Below are positions 11,203 through 22,786 of a stretch of DNA of 64,000 nt, one piece after another. Source of the DNA: Symbiotaphrina buchneri (Eukaryota > Ascomycota > Symbiotaphrinales > Symbiotaphrinaceae). A program made the position numbers and the translations under genes. Below the pieces are notes generated by a model, which had not been told where the DNA came from, did no database searches, and saw nothing but the letters and a program-made list of their open reading frames with translations. The stretch covers positions 248,001-312,000 of the forward strand of contig BCIG01000020.1 of the NCBI GenBank assembly GCA_001599915.1, read 5' to 3'. Each line of letters begins with the position of its first letter. The stretch's first letter is position 1.

Positions 11203-12123
11203 TGCGAGTGCTGAACGGGTAAAGAAATTGATGCAGAGAGGAGGAGGTTGGAGGGAAAGTAGCTGTCGTCTCAAGAGCTCCGAAGCATTGCAAGCTCTTG
11301 TAGGGACGATGATGGTGCGGGCAACTTGCTAACTGGACTGCATTCAAGAATCAGGTGAAATTGAATTAATTAGATTGATCTGCGGGCATGGTAAAGGAGC
11401 ATGTTGAAGCGGGGTGGTGTATGCAGGAGTACCATTTCGTATTTGAAGACCCTGGAGTTAATGAATGATTTAATAGGGGAGAGATTAAGGTTACGTCCGC
11501 CAACGCATCACTTGTGAATGAGCTGAGATCTTGCAGGGATCCTTTTCCTAGCTGCACGAGGTTACTCCTTGGGGCTTGGCGGCTTCAACCTATGAAAGAC
11601 GTGCGTCAGAAGCATGTTGTCATTCGATCCCGGGTCTTCGCACTTCGCAGCGGGGCAATAATATTAATGGCGACCTTGTTGCATCTCACCTGCGTGCATG
11701 CGACTGAGTCTTTTGGGAGGTTTTACAGTTCGCCTACATGACAGCAATAATCTGGTCCCCCCCCCATCTGGAGACAACAAGCAAATCATCGTTTCAAGCT
11801 GGCCACAACGTCGGAGACTACGCAAAAATCTAGCTCTCTTGATAGCAAGCTGCAGCTGCTCCTTGTGCTCGACAATCTGTGTCTTTCAGGCTGTCCGTGA
11901 TGGCGAACATGGACACCGTGCCTTCTCGTAGGTGATCACCCAAGCTTGCGGATCAGCCCGGCCAGCTTGACAAGGCTGGATGGAGCTAGTTGGTGCTTGT
12001 CAGATTGCTAAAATCTTCCGCTCCGCAGCGCCCAGGTCAAGGTCACCAACACCCATCACTCCTCCTCAAGAAGCCTCCACCACCCCTCCGCCGCTGCCTG
12101 GCCATCCTCCCGCTCTGACTAGA
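11203..12123. other. Intergenic: divergent NECAP-like / gcn3 promoters
   Basis: About 0.9 kb with no recognised gene. It includes a C-run near 11758-11765. Some 40 codons open upstream of the gcn3 ATG in the same frame lack conservation features and are treated as leader. Confidence 0.45.
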
Positions 12124-13316
12124 ATGGCCACAGTCGGCACGCTTGCTAACAAAGATGTTCGCGACTTCGAGTAAGTGACTCAATGCGCATTCCATTCCCT
12201 CGACGCTCGTATGAAAACAGCTTGGACTGACCGTGGGGCAGCATTGTCGCGACCTACCATCGCCTGCTCGAGGAGGATCCGGAGCTGACCATGCCCGTGG
12301 CCGCCATTGAGTCGCATGTCGAATTGTTGTCGCAGTCGCAGGCCTCGACCATCTCCGAGACACTCGACCTCATCGCTACCTCCACCGCCCACCTCAAGAA
12401 CGCCATACCGAACCCCATATCCCTCTCCGCCGGCACCGACCTCTTCCAACGATATCTAATCACTACCCTACAACGCCCACAAGGCGCCAAGCATCTAGGT
12501 CCCGCCGGTGACTTTGACAGCATAAGGAAGCATCTGCTCTCGAACGGCCGGCTATTCGTGCAGCGGGCCAAGGCATCGAGAGATCAGATTGCGGCTTTTG
12601 GGAAACACTTTGTCCGGGACGGCTGTACGGTGCTTACGAACGGGGAGTCGCGCGTGGTGGGCGCTTTGCTTAAATCGGCGGCCGAATCGAGCGCGGGCAG
12701 CGTGCGGTTCCGGTTGATCTACGTCCTGCCTTCGGACCCGGTCACGGGAAGCAGCGTGTCGAGTCCGACGATCATCTCGCAACTCCGGCAGAAGGGGGTG
12801 CCGGTGGCGACGATTCCCGCCTCGGCGGTGGGCTACTCGCTCGGCAAAGTGGACATGGTAATCGTTGGCGCGGAAGGCGTGGTGGAGAATGGGGGCATCA
12901 TCAGTCGGCTAGGCACTTATCAGATCGCCATGCTGGCAAAGGCGGCCGGGCGCCCCTTCTACGTCGTGGCCGAGAGCCATAAGTTCGTCCGGCTGTATCC
13001 CTTGAGCCAGTACGATCTGCCCATCGAGCAGCGTGTCATCGACTTCACCACCACAGATGAAGGCACCGCCGAAGAAGGATCCGAGACCGCGCAAGCAGAC
13101 GCGCCAGGAGGAGACGACCAACATGTAGGCTCAGCAGCCGCCGAGTCGATGTCGGATTACTTTGCAGGATTTGGCGGTAAGAACGACGTCCCAAAGTCGA
13201 AGCTGGAGGACGCCGTGGATTTCACGCCTCCCGATCTGATATCCGCCCTCATCACCGAAAGTGGTGTCCTGACTCCCAGCGCGGTCAGTGAGGAACTCAT
13301 CAAGATCTGGTTCTAA
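12124..13316 (+). CDS. gcn3: Translation initiation factor eIF2B alpha subunit
   Basis: Regulatory subunit of the eIF2B guanine-nucleotide exchange factor, which senses phosphorylated eIF2. Exons 12124..12170 and 12242..13316 give 373 residues. Family hallmarks: AAIESHVELLSQSQA, FIRH-type helix replaced by LSAGTDLFQRYL, GCTVLTNGESRVVGALL, VGAEGVVENGGIISRLGTYQIAMLAKAAGRPFYVVAESHKFVRLYPLSQYDLP, and the end TPPDLISALITESGVLTPSAVSEELIK. An acidic insertion (TDEGTAEEGSETAQAD) sits in the C-terminal domain, as often in fungi. The coding region is GC-rich with strong codon bias toward C/G third positions, consistent with high expression. Start: ATG opening MATVGTLANKDVRDF. Confidence 0.96.
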
Positions 13317-13674
13317 GAGGATTTTCACGAGCATCATCGTCACATGTGCATCAGGAGGGTGTTTGTGGAGTTTTCCATTAATCCTATTTTGGCGTCCTAG
13401 GTCGCAAGATTCATATGTACCGTGAGACGGAATTTATCCATACTGTGGCTCTGGACAAGCAGGCCACCTTTCAGAGACCGGCACTCAACCACTCTAATTC
13501 CCAGCCATGACTATTAAACAATGACGCCTTCTTGTCGCAGGGCCTCTGCGGCTCTTCGCTATGCCGGTCGAAGCCCCGCAAGTCTCAAAGTCCCGTAAAA
13601 CCCAGCTTTTTTGCAGATCAAGACTCCGTTCCATATGCATACGACCCATATTTTTCTGTATCATCCACCCCCTC
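13317..13674. other. Convergent 3' flanks of gcn3 and sreA
   Basis: 358 nt between two genes ending toward each other. No further gene recognised; sreA could have an extra short 3' exon here, because its last codons (GGEGT) end on a GGTGAGG that resembles a splice donor. Confidence 0.4.
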
Positions 13675-15472
13675 CTATGTTCCCTCACCCCCCAGCTCAG
13701 CTAGTTCCCGCTCTTTTACAGCCAGCATCTGCCTGATGCGATCCGCTTCTCTCTGGAGCTCTGCCCTCCGGTCAGCCTTGCTCGCCTCCGTTGCGCTGGC
13801 CCTCCCCAGTGCCAGTAAGGTTGGTTCTATAGCAGAATTATCGGATGATTTTTGCGGGTCCGCTTGATATTTAGACGGGTTGAGGATGGATGTGATGCTG
13901 TTCGGTCGTGGTTGCCTTGGAGGTTCTGCTCCTTCCCGATCGGGCCCCTCTGCTGTGGAGAACGACCTTTTGCGATTGCTCGCATTTTCGGTATTGGGTG
14001 ACACGGAGGACAGCCGCTGTGGAGGAGAAGGATAGCTCATGGGCGGAAGTGGCGCCGCGTCGCCTGGATGGCGTGGTTCTTGTAGCCCACGGTACCGAGT
14101 GAAGTCGACTGGACGTGCATGCGGGCTGCCCATGTCGATGCTTGGTAAATGCGGGGATCGAGATGGATCTGCTGCGCCGGTGTTTCGAGGACCTAGGCTC
14201 ACTGAACCGTCAGGGAGCAAGGTCCCTCGTGATTGAGTGGGTTCCGGAGATGATGACGGGCCGGCAGGTCGCTGCGCCTGCTGAGCCGGTGATTGCTGTT
14301 CGTGTACCGCTGGCACTACCCGGTTTCTTCTCTTGATGATGGATTTCTTCATGGCCACGGGTCGATGAACACCGTGCAGCTTGTGATAAAGTCCTACAGG
14401 TTGTTAGCAGCCAGAAATCTGAGAAAAGAGGGAAGAGATCCTGACCACAAGCGTTACAAATGACATGACCTTCTTCATCCCTCCTCCAAAGCGGGGTGAT
14501 CGTGGTCCCACAATTGGTACATGCGACTACTAGGCTCGTCGTATTCTGACTAGGGTTAGTTTGGGCTTCGACGTCTGTTCTGGCTTCCTGCCCATCGACT
14601 TCTTGTTTCGCGTCGGAAGAGTCGTCCTGACCATGCGGCACAGCAGAGTTCCTGTTCCGTTCGGGGACATTCGCAACCGAATAGTGCGTTGTCTTCGATA
14701 CGCGATTGTTGTAAGCTGGACACCCACTGCATCCTTCAGCGCCCCCTGTGCCATTGCAGCGGCCGCCTCCGGGACATGAGCCATTAGTAGTATGATCCGC
14801 TGGAACATACGTCTGAGAAGTCTGAGCATCCGTCACCGAGACGGGAGAAGCACTGCGGACTTGAGCGACGTTAATGCTCTGCGGAGAGGAGATGACAGTT
14901 GCAGGGGCTGGCCGCTTGAGGTTTGCAGGCCGCGATGTGTTACGAGCCTTGAGATACAGGCCACATGCATTGCAAATGGTTGAACCATTAGGAGCACGGC
15001 GCCATAGCGGTGTGCGCGTAGTACCACAATTGCTGCAGACGTTCCAGTCAGTTCAATAGACGAAACGCCAATAGGCAACCGCGAGGATTGTCCATAACCA
15101 TTCAGCTTACCTGCAAACTTGTCCGCTGATGGGAGCGCCTGGGTGCGGACTATACTGCGGCCCGGGACTGCTGATTTGAGCGGCGCGTGGTTCTTGCTGC
15201 GTCGCATGCTCTTGCGGACTGACCTCTCGGCCTTTGGAATCCGAAGATGGCGCCTGACTTGGGGAGTCTTTCTCCTCTGGCCTCTCGTCGGTCCTTGCGC
15301 TCATGGACTCCCGAGTGCTGCCATAATCGCGTCCAGCCTGAGAATGGTCCAACAACTGGGCAGCAAGTTCGAGATCCTCTTTGGAGACTTGTCCAACCGC
15401 CGGCGTTGATTTAGTTGAAGTTGGTTCCCGGCCTTCAGATCCCTCGCCCGTGGGACTTTCAGGTCCCGTCAT
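13675..15472 (-). CDS. sreA: SreA-type GATA repressor of iron acquisition
   Basis: Nuclear repressor of siderophore synthesis and iron uptake under iron sufficiency. Exons 15472..15111, 15032..14446 and 14393..13675 give 555 residues. Two GATA fingers, both C-x2-C-x17-C-x2-C: CSNCGTTRTPLWRR.. and CTNCGTTITPLWRR... Between them lies the diagnostic cysteine-rich linker C-x5-C-x8-C-x2-C (CPGGGRC..CSGC) found in SreA, Urbs1 and SRE and thought to sense iron. The C-terminus carries a heptad-like helix (RRAELQREADRIRQML). Intron 1 splits the first Cys pair of finger 1 and intron 2 follows the last Cys of finger 2. An additional upstream exon cannot be excluded. No siderophore genes lie nearby, so it acts in trans. 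Confidence 0.95.
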
Positions 15473-16602
15473 TTTGGGTAGTACTGTTAACCTTGGCTGT
15501 TCCTTTCCTCTTTTTCCAGCTGTCGTGCACCCTGAGAAAGTCCAGAAGGGGCAAGTGCTACTGCATTCGAGCAATCCAACTTAGCACAGCGGAGATGGAT
15601 GTCTTGAACGTCAGGTGATGAACATGCAACGGTGGATTCCAGAAGTTCGATTTGAGTGGAATATCGCAACAGTCGTGATCAAGAGACAAGCGTGAAAGTA
15701 GTAGTGGCTGCCTGGCCGAAATCAAAAGATCGGTCGTGTTTCGGCGGAAGATGCAGTAGTCTTGAAGGCGAAGAACGGTGCCGCCGATGGTGGTTGACGA
15801 TAGAACAGGCCGGTGTGGTGTCAAGGACAATACCTAGTAATAACGTTTTTGGTGCGTGGCTTTACGACGATGAATTGGAGCGGCCGAGAAAGTGTCGAGA
15901 GATATATGCGATAATCGTCCGAACAAGCCCTTTTTTGACCCTTCTTTTCCTTTGCCTGCCTAAGTAGCCTGAGCCGTTCCCAGTGACTACCTTGCCCTAC
16001 CTACGCAGCGTGTATACACTCTTTTATTCCTCTGGTTACATCGACGGGCAGGCATCTCTTTCGCCATCCTTTTCGCGCATCAGCACGAAGGCGTGGGTAC
16101 TGGGCACTGGGGCAGCCCGGGGGCCCGTGCCTGCTACCCAATTCGGCCCTTCAGCCTCGCTCGGTCAGGTCATCACCTATGCCCGCCTTCTGATTGGTTC
16201 GTTGTTACGTAAGCCGGCCAACACAGCACACGGCACCAACAGCATCCACGGGTGATCGATCATAGCACCATAGCACCACGGCCTTTTTATTGGCCGCACG
16301 CCGCACATACAGCTGCCTGATTTGCCTTAGATGTCAAACTCCCATCTCTTGTTCTCCCTCTCCTATTTATGCTACTATTACATAATTCCAGGCCAAGCCA
16401 GCCCCTATCCTATCTGTGCTTTTCCCCAACTATCCTATCAGTCCATAATCACGGAGCTTGGCTGGCATTCTGCTGCCAGCGAAATATCGTACATGTCTTC
16501 GTTGTTGCGTAGTCCATGCTCCCGCAAAGCATTTGTCCATGACGGGGAAGCCATACCTAGACGGTATCTTCTTTGTGCCGCCATGAGAAGGCAAGACGCT
16601 TA
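15473..16602. other. Intergenic upstream of sreA
   Basis: About 1.1 kb including the sreA promoter/leader and the 3' flank of tvp15. Pyrimidine-rich stretch near 15927-15960. No ATCWGATAA site was noticed here, so autoregulation is not supported by eye. No gene recognised. Confidence 0.45.
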
Positions 16603-17405
16603 TTATATTTGCTCAGCGCCCCAGCCACCATCAGCATCCCTGTGGATTGCCGGTCAGTATGCCATGTGACAGCGAATGGGTGTAGTCACGCCTTACCTCA
16701 TGTTCTGCGGGGGTTCGATGGATGGGATGAACTCCAAAACCACGTAAGCGACGCCGATGAGGGCGATGATACTCCCAGCAATGTATCTGAGAACGAAGTT
16801 GGAGAGGAGGATCGATCCCACGAAGATGTAGACTTTTCATCGCTGTCAGTCAAAACCCATGGACGAAATCGATAGCGGGTTCCACTTACATACGCCTCGA
16901 CCCAAAAATGAGAAGAGAAAAGAGGCATATCTCGCCACATACGGAGGAATTTGGAACTCTTTAGCTAATTAGTGTCATCCCCAGGCGATATACTGCAGCA
17001 TCCGATGACAAACCTAGAAGACCGGTGGCTAGTCGAGAGCTGTTAGCAGTGATCCTTTGATGATTGAATCCGCAATTGACCATGGACGTACCTAAGCCAA
17101 ACAGTATGACATAGCAACCAATGATAACACTCTGCCTTGGTTGGGTGTTAACCACTTGTACTCACGCACGCAATTGCTCTTCCAGCTACTTACAGCGTGA
17201 TCGGGAAGAACTGGCTGATACCGCCCAGTACCATCAAGACTCCCACACCGAGATTCACCAGGCGACTGGATTACATAACACATTAGCGACCATTGCTCCA
17301 GCCTTCGTGCATGCATGATATCGATGGAAGCTCGCGTGCGACGTACAAAGCGTTAGAGAGATCGATGCTGAGGGCGCAACGGCTGAAGATCGTGCGCAAG
17401 ATTTG
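16603..17405 (-). CDS. tvp15: Tvp15-like Golgi membrane protein (5' exon unresolved)
   Basis: Four-span membrane protein of the Tvp15 / COPI-associated family. Exons read: 17405..17347, 17265..17194, 17135..17092, 17028..17014, 16958..16890, 16832..16697 and 16639..16603 (432 nt, stop TAA). Spliced product shows LSNAFRLVNLGVGVLMVLGG, ISQFFPITLQSVIIGCYVILFGL, ATGLLEFQIPPYVARYASFLF, GRGVFYIFVGSILLSNFVLRYIAGSIIALIGVAYVVLEF and the tail PPQNMRDADGGWGAEQI. One exon is only 15 nt (CC ACC GGT CTT CTA G). No ATG is in frame in the first exon listed, so a short upstream coding exon must exist, somewhere in 17406-17715; I could not place it. Seven or more exons for about 150 codons is extreme. Confidence 0.85.
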
Positions 17406-17831
17406 CTGAAAGCCTTAGGCAGAACAATTAAGCTTGAGCAAATAAGGTGCCTGGCACAGCGGTTGTCAAAGTGATCGCCGTCTCAAATCCTGAAGTATGC
17501 GGGAGGAAGAGGCTGGAGGGTTGAGGTCAAGAGATGCTGCCTCGCGACTTGGCATCGGCGTGCACGGGCCATCCCATTCCGGATCTTCCAAGGAGCAGAA
17601 GCCCCTGAGACCCCTGACCTGGGCCTGCCTGTACTACGTACCGTACACTATTCGTACAAGCCACTGAAGGCATGAAAGATACGTACGAATTACTCTGTCC
17701 TCCGTACTGCATAGTAATATGCGACTGGTGACGTTCGATAGACGAGCTTTTGTCTTCTACTGGTTACCTATCTTTCATCATCTATATAGCTGCTAAACCA
17801 GATGTTATGACCCTTTTCCGGGCGTCCTCGC
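17406..17831. other. 5' region of tvp15 / 3' flank of D-amino-acid oxidase gene
   Basis: 426 nt between two minus-strand genes. It should contain the missing start exon of tvp15; ATGs occur at several places but none joins the downstream exon with a consensus donor. Short GTAC-rich motifs near 17630-17700. Confidence 0.4.
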
Positions 17832-19199
17832 TCATAATTTAGCTTTTGCTGAGAGCGCTTCGTCAACAAGTTTGGCAGCCACTTTGGCACAACCGTAGGA
17901 TGATTGGTAACCAAACCCGCCGTGACCGTAATTGTGAACCAACTGTAGGCCGTCCAGCTTCTCCTTTTCCAATCTGACGCCATTGGTCCGCAGAGGCCGA
18001 AGACCAACTCCGTGACGGATAATGCTCAATGCCTCTATCCCTTTACCATTCGTGAGCTGAGGACACAGTGCAATGGCTCTTTTCATTATCCGTATGGCCA
18101 TATTAGGATCTGGCTGCGACTCCCAGCTGCCTTTTTGGTAGCAGCCTCCAAGTATAGTTCCTCCACCTATGGAGAGAGATCAGTCACCAACTACAGGTGT
18201 CTAAGGACGCAGATTCTCACCTGCAGCGCGTTCCATGATATACACTGCCTCATCGCCTCCATCATCAGTCCCAGAAGCTGAAGCCATCACGCCTGGACTG
18301 TTCCTAACCAGCACAATCTGGCCGCGAGCTGGAATCACATTCTTGTCTTCAACTCCACCAAGTTTTGCGGCCCCGAGTCCGGTGCAATTGACCACCAAAT
18401 CTGCTGTCTCTCCTGAATGGTGTAGCGCCGCAGCCTCAGAGATGTGCCTGAGAACCACCCTTGAGAAGATGACTCCGTTCTTGAGGCATTGAGAGGCGAG
18501 CCAGGGAAGGTATATCGCCGTATTGATACAGACAGACGTAAACTTGGTACCAGAGTTGTATCCTGATGGCAACTCCGTTTCGGGTACAACTTTGAACTTC
18601 GATCCTATCAGAGATAGACACTAAAAGCTGGAGCATCGCTCACATTTGGCACCACGTCTTTGAACCAAGGCGTGGGGCTCAGAAGCTCAGCAAACCACTG
18701 ACCAGTGGCGCTATCAATATCCTTCTGCCTATTGAAAACATAGGTATCTGGAGGTCAGTTCATTGGGACTCTTGGCCAGGATATCATGCTCCAACCTTGG
18801 AAATGGATCCCAGCATCAGGCACTTCCTTAGCCAAGCGAGATAGCTCTGGCCATGTGTCCCTGTCCCAGCTAGCAGCATCTGTACCTTTTACGGATACGC
18901 TGGAGGAGGGTATATAATTAGTTCCCAATTAAGCACCGATGGGTGGAAAGTCGTCGACAAACGGTAGGTAATTTGCCCCTGCCCATGGCGAGGTATACTC
19001 GATGTCATAATCGCCCGGCAGATGCTTGGCGAGGACGGTGACCTTGTAGTTGGGATTGCGGGACAGCAACAGAGCTGTAGTGAGTCCAGCAACCCCCGCA
19101 CTACGGGTCAGTCAGCAATGTTGAGCACACGTAGACTCAAAAGTCAACTGCGTCTCCCAGGAGATCATACCCCACTATACAGATCCGTGACTCAGTCAT
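17832..19199 (-). CDS. D-amino-acid oxidase, peroxisomal (PTS1)
   Basis: FAD enzyme that oxidatively deaminates D-amino acids to 2-oxo acids, ammonia and H2O2. Exons 19199..19171, 19100..18963, 18899..18796, 18747..18644, 18596..18221 and 18166..17832 give 361 residues. The dinucleotide fold GAGVAGLTTALLLSR is rebuilt across intron 1; then YTSPWAGANYLP, FTSVCINTAIYLPWL, LVVNCTGLGA, the QIVLVRNSPG strand, and the DAAO signature VHNYGHGGFGYQSSYG near the end. The protein ends AKL, a type 1 peroxisomal signal, fitting H2O2 production in peroxisomes. D-aspartate oxidase is the main alternative, since substrate choice cannot be read from sequence. Pex12 is encoded elsewhere in the window but the two genes are not adjacent. 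Confidence 0.94.
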
Positions 19200-20781
19200 C
19201 TTCGTTATGGACACGATTGTACAGTAATAGAGGCTTCGCTTGACGGGGAAGCTGGATGGCCACTCAACACTTCAGGGAACTGAACGAATGAAACAGAGCC
19301 GAGCTACAATGTCGCGCAAAAAGACATGCAATGATGGATATTATCTGCAGATATATACACCAAGAGAGGTACAGCTATCCACTGTCGTCGATGCTGGGCA
19401 AGGAGGCACACAGAATGCCCACGATCGAGTGAGTCAAGCAAAAACAAAACGACCCTCGTCTGATGCCTTAGTTCATAGCTGAGCTCCTTTGAGTTCCCCG
19501 CATGCGGTATGACTTGGTTTCCGCCGATAAGTTATTATTCGTACCTTAGTCCATCTAGATAAGCAAAATCGCCGACTATCGGACCATCAGCCAGTAGTAG
19601 CGGCCTCGCGGCGTACCGACAGGATTTTGCCCGTCCAGAGCCGCCGCCTCTAACCAGGAATTGTTACTCTGCAGTGCCGGTGGAGCTGACGGCGGCTTAG
19701 GCGCAGTGTGGCTCAAGTAACGCTGGCTGTGACGAAAGCGGGAAGCCGCAAAGGAAATACGGAAGCAGAGAAAAAGTAAGAAAAACGCAAGAGTGGTCCT
19801 TTTGCGGCTAGAAGCGCTCCTAATTGTTATCGTACTTCATCTCCTGATCAAGCCTTACATCATCCCCCCGCAAAAGTCTGATAGTAAAAAATTTGGAAAC
19901 CGTGCGAAATTCTGGAACTTGGCCCGCAGTTCCCTGTATCGTACAATTCAGGAAAACACCTCCATGTCTGCCACCTTCAAGCTTCGAGTCCGGTACCCCG
20001 TAATTATTGATTGTTGACCCCGGGTGATAGATGTTTCGATGTTTCCAACATAGCCAGGGGTCAACATACAACGGTACAGATGGTTGCCTTACCGTAGACG
20101 ACAACATGCAAATTGCAATACATCGGTGGAATAAGAAAAAAACAGAACGCAAATTTTCCAGATTGCGCGGATATGTTTCTGAAATTCCTGTAAATCCGCA
20201 CGCAGATCTTCTCTGTCTACCTTAACTATTTCAGCCGGTGCTCCGTCGGGGAAGCCGGCCTGATGTACCTCCTACGTAGAACAAGGCCAAAGGGGTACTT
20301 CACAAATCAGGCCAAGTGAGCAGGTACCTCGGTACCGCAGAGGCAAGGTACTTCATACTCCCCTTAATTTTGGTGTACCTAGGCCTTTCGTAGGTACCTA
20401 CTCCTGGTGAATTATCGTGAAAGTCGCCCTGAACAATTGATCCTACGCCCTGTCCCCAGCCGCCTTGCTCTCCACCATTCTCCATCATTCACTGTTTCTA
20501 TTGTTCAATCATGGAGGCTTATTGAGGACATCGACGACAGCCGCCCATTTCGGTGTCTGTTTCTTCCTTCCTCCCTCTTCCCCTACCTTCTTGCTCCCTC
20601 CTTTCTTCTCTCTCGTGCTTCAGTGTATCTCTCGCCCTCAGCCATATCTGCCTTCAACAACCTAGATCTACGTCAATTCGCATTGTGGCAGGGAAGTCCA
20701 CATATACTCCTTCGCTGCATTTTGTTTGCATAATCGTATCTCGATCCCGAACTATTTGCCCGTCCTTCCCCTTTGCTCGCC
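19200..20781. other. Intergenic: divergent DAAO / OTU gene promoters
   Basis: About 1.6 kb. The 19790-20220 part is A/T-richer than its surroundings with no gene visible. Around 20290-20400 there is a cluster of GGTAC-type motifs (GGTACC three times). Pyrimidine-rich sequence begins near 20540, ahead of the OTU gene. No tRNA or transposase was recognised. Confidence 0.45.
20545..20640 (+). promoter_or_regulatory. Pyrimidine-rich tract upstream of OTU gene
   Basis: Nearly continuous C/T run (TTCCTTCCTCCCTCTTCCCC and onward) about 140-240 nt before the start codon. CT-rich blocks of this kind are common near transcription start sites of filamentous-fungal genes. The promoter role is inference. 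Confidence 0.45.
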
Positions 20782-22312
20782 ATGAAGTGGAAGTCTGCGG
20801 ACGAATTCCCGCTGCTGGGCCAGTTGGGACTGTATGCCGCTGAGATCCGAGGCGATGGTACTGAGATAGCTTCACAATCACTCTTAGCTTGCAAGTGCTA
20901 ACACTATTTGATTATCTAGGTAACTGTTTGTTCAATGCCCTATCCGATCAGCTGTATGGCTCGCAGGACAAGCACAGAGAGATTCGGGCTCGTGTCATTG
21001 AGTTTATGCGTCAGCATGCGGACTACTACAAACAATTCATAGACGTTCAGGCTGGCGGAGGTCTTCGACGCAACCCGAAACGCAAGAATGCTGGTGGATA
21101 TTCTACCCCTGTCACCTACTGCCCCCCGACGCCCGAGGAGATCGACCGCGTGTTTGAGAGCCACTTGCAGAGCATGGCAAGGGGCGGCACATATGGAGAT
21201 AATATGGAGCTCACAGCTTTTGTGGCAGCATACAAGATTGACGTGAAAATCTACCAGCGGGAGTTGAGCTATTACATCTCTGCCGGTCCCCGTAAAGACA
21301 GCCAAGTCCTTCATATTGCATACCACGTAAGTTTCGCCTATTCGAGTGTTTTATTCCCGCCAGAATTCGACTGACAAGGGGTATACAGGTTTGGGAACAT
21401 TATTCTTCGGTCCGAAACATTGATGGGCCGCATACCGGATTGCCGAATGTTCGCGAGATCAAAGAGTCACCCGAGGCTGCGGCTCAGAACGGCGAGAAGC
21501 TTGCGAAAGTACCTTTCGTCCAGCCCTGGATGAGTGATGCTGTCATGCAATCACTGCCATACCTTGCCGATCGTGCTACCATCAAACGAGCCCTTGAAGA
21601 ATGCAAAGGAGACATTGACCTTGCTGTATCCAAGCTGCTTGATGCCGAGGACCAGGGGAGCACTTCATCGACCCAGGAGACATCTAGCGTTGAACGCGAT
21701 CATGACAGTGATGAAGACAGCTTGAATGGGCCAAACAAGAAGCAGGACCGACGGCTCAGTCGTGCCACTGTGTCACGTCTCGCCATCAGAGAGAAGCCGC
21801 ACGAGCGACGACGGATCCTGGCAGTGCAGAGAGTCAGCGGCCTCGGCACTCACAGCGCGGAGATCAAGGACGAAGAGGAGGATGAGCTCTCCAGTCTTAT
21901 CGGGAAGGCAGAAGATTCAGGCGATGAGACCGAGGACGAAGATTGGCGCCCACCGTCGATGAAAAAGGATACCTCAGCCCTGAAGCAAGAACATCATGAT
22001 GAAGAGAATGCCAAGAATGTGTCCAACGACGTCAGTTTCAAGCAACCTCCGAAGCTCAAGGCGAATGGTAACTCTGCGACGGCCCAGACAAAGACTCAGC
22101 AGAAGCAGGTTGGACCGCAGCAGAAGAGGATGTCACGCCGAGACAAACTCGAGTTGAAGAAAGCGGCTCAGAAAGCAGCGGCTAAGGAGAGGAAGCAGGC
22201 AGGCAGCGCGAACCGGACAGGTGGACAACGGGACGGATTTCTGGGCGGAAAGATCGGCAAGGAGAACAGACCAACGCATATTGAGGTTGGCATCAAGACG
22301 CTGTACATTTGA
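20782..22312 (+). CDS. OTU-family cysteine protease (deubiquitinase) with UBA-like helix
   Basis: Exons 20782..20857, 20920..21326 and 21389..22312 give 468 residues. OTU domain: catalytic Cys in GDGNCLFNALSDQLYG (rebuilt over intron 1), EIRARVIEFM, YGDNMELTAFVAAY, and the catalytic-His block VWEHYSSVRN (rebuilt over intron 2). A UBA-like segment follows (TIKRALEECKGDIDLAVSKLLD), then a long acidic/basic disordered tail with a KR-rich stretch (RRDKLELKKAAQKAAAKERK). Domain order resembles OTUD3-type enzymes, which remove ubiquitin chains. The start is the first ATG compatible with the OTU frame; a more upstream coding exon is possible because some homologues have a longer basic N-terminus. 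Confidence 0.9.
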
Positions 22313-22786
22313 TGGTGTCCTGCTTCAGGCTGCTAGCGTCGCCGGCGGAGGAGGGGACGATGCAGCAGCGGGCCTGTCTGGGCACGGAGCATGGAACGGC
22401 AGCGTGAATACGGGCAGCATTGAGACTTAGCGTGCATAACAGGGCGTTTGGTTCGGGAGCATATTACGGAGTCAATCCTCCCTGGAAGGGCTCACAGCAT
22501 CATCGCACCACCGGGCAATGGTGGGCCAAGGCGTTGCCTGCTAGGCGGAGTTTGGACTTGCTCCTCATCTGGACTTGATCCTCATCTGGAATCATCTTAA
22601 ACTCCTTTTTTAGATGGTGCTGCACTTGCATCATAGATAGACTGCATCGATGACACCGCATGCAAAGTAGTCTAGCAAAAACAAAGATCATCTCATGAAT
22701 TTTCTATTCGAAAGACCATGGTTGGGTTAAGCTAAAAGAGATATTAATTCACGTGAACCCCCCGATTGCCAACCAACATGGTGAGC
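22313..22786. other. Convergent 3' flanks of OTU and thioredoxin genes
   Basis: 474 nt. Contains a near-perfect short direct repeat (CTCATCTGGACTTGATCCTCATCTGGA, 22561-22589 region). No gene recognised. Confidence 0.45.

Noticed and set aside
12000-12124. N-terminal extension of eIF2B-alpha from an upstream ATG
   Set aside because: Pro/Ser/Thr-rich and unlike the family start; MATVGTLANKDVRDF fits better.
22561-22589. Short direct repeat as a transposon footprint
   Set aside because: Too short, no terminal inverted repeats or target-site duplication; probably 3' UTR slippage.
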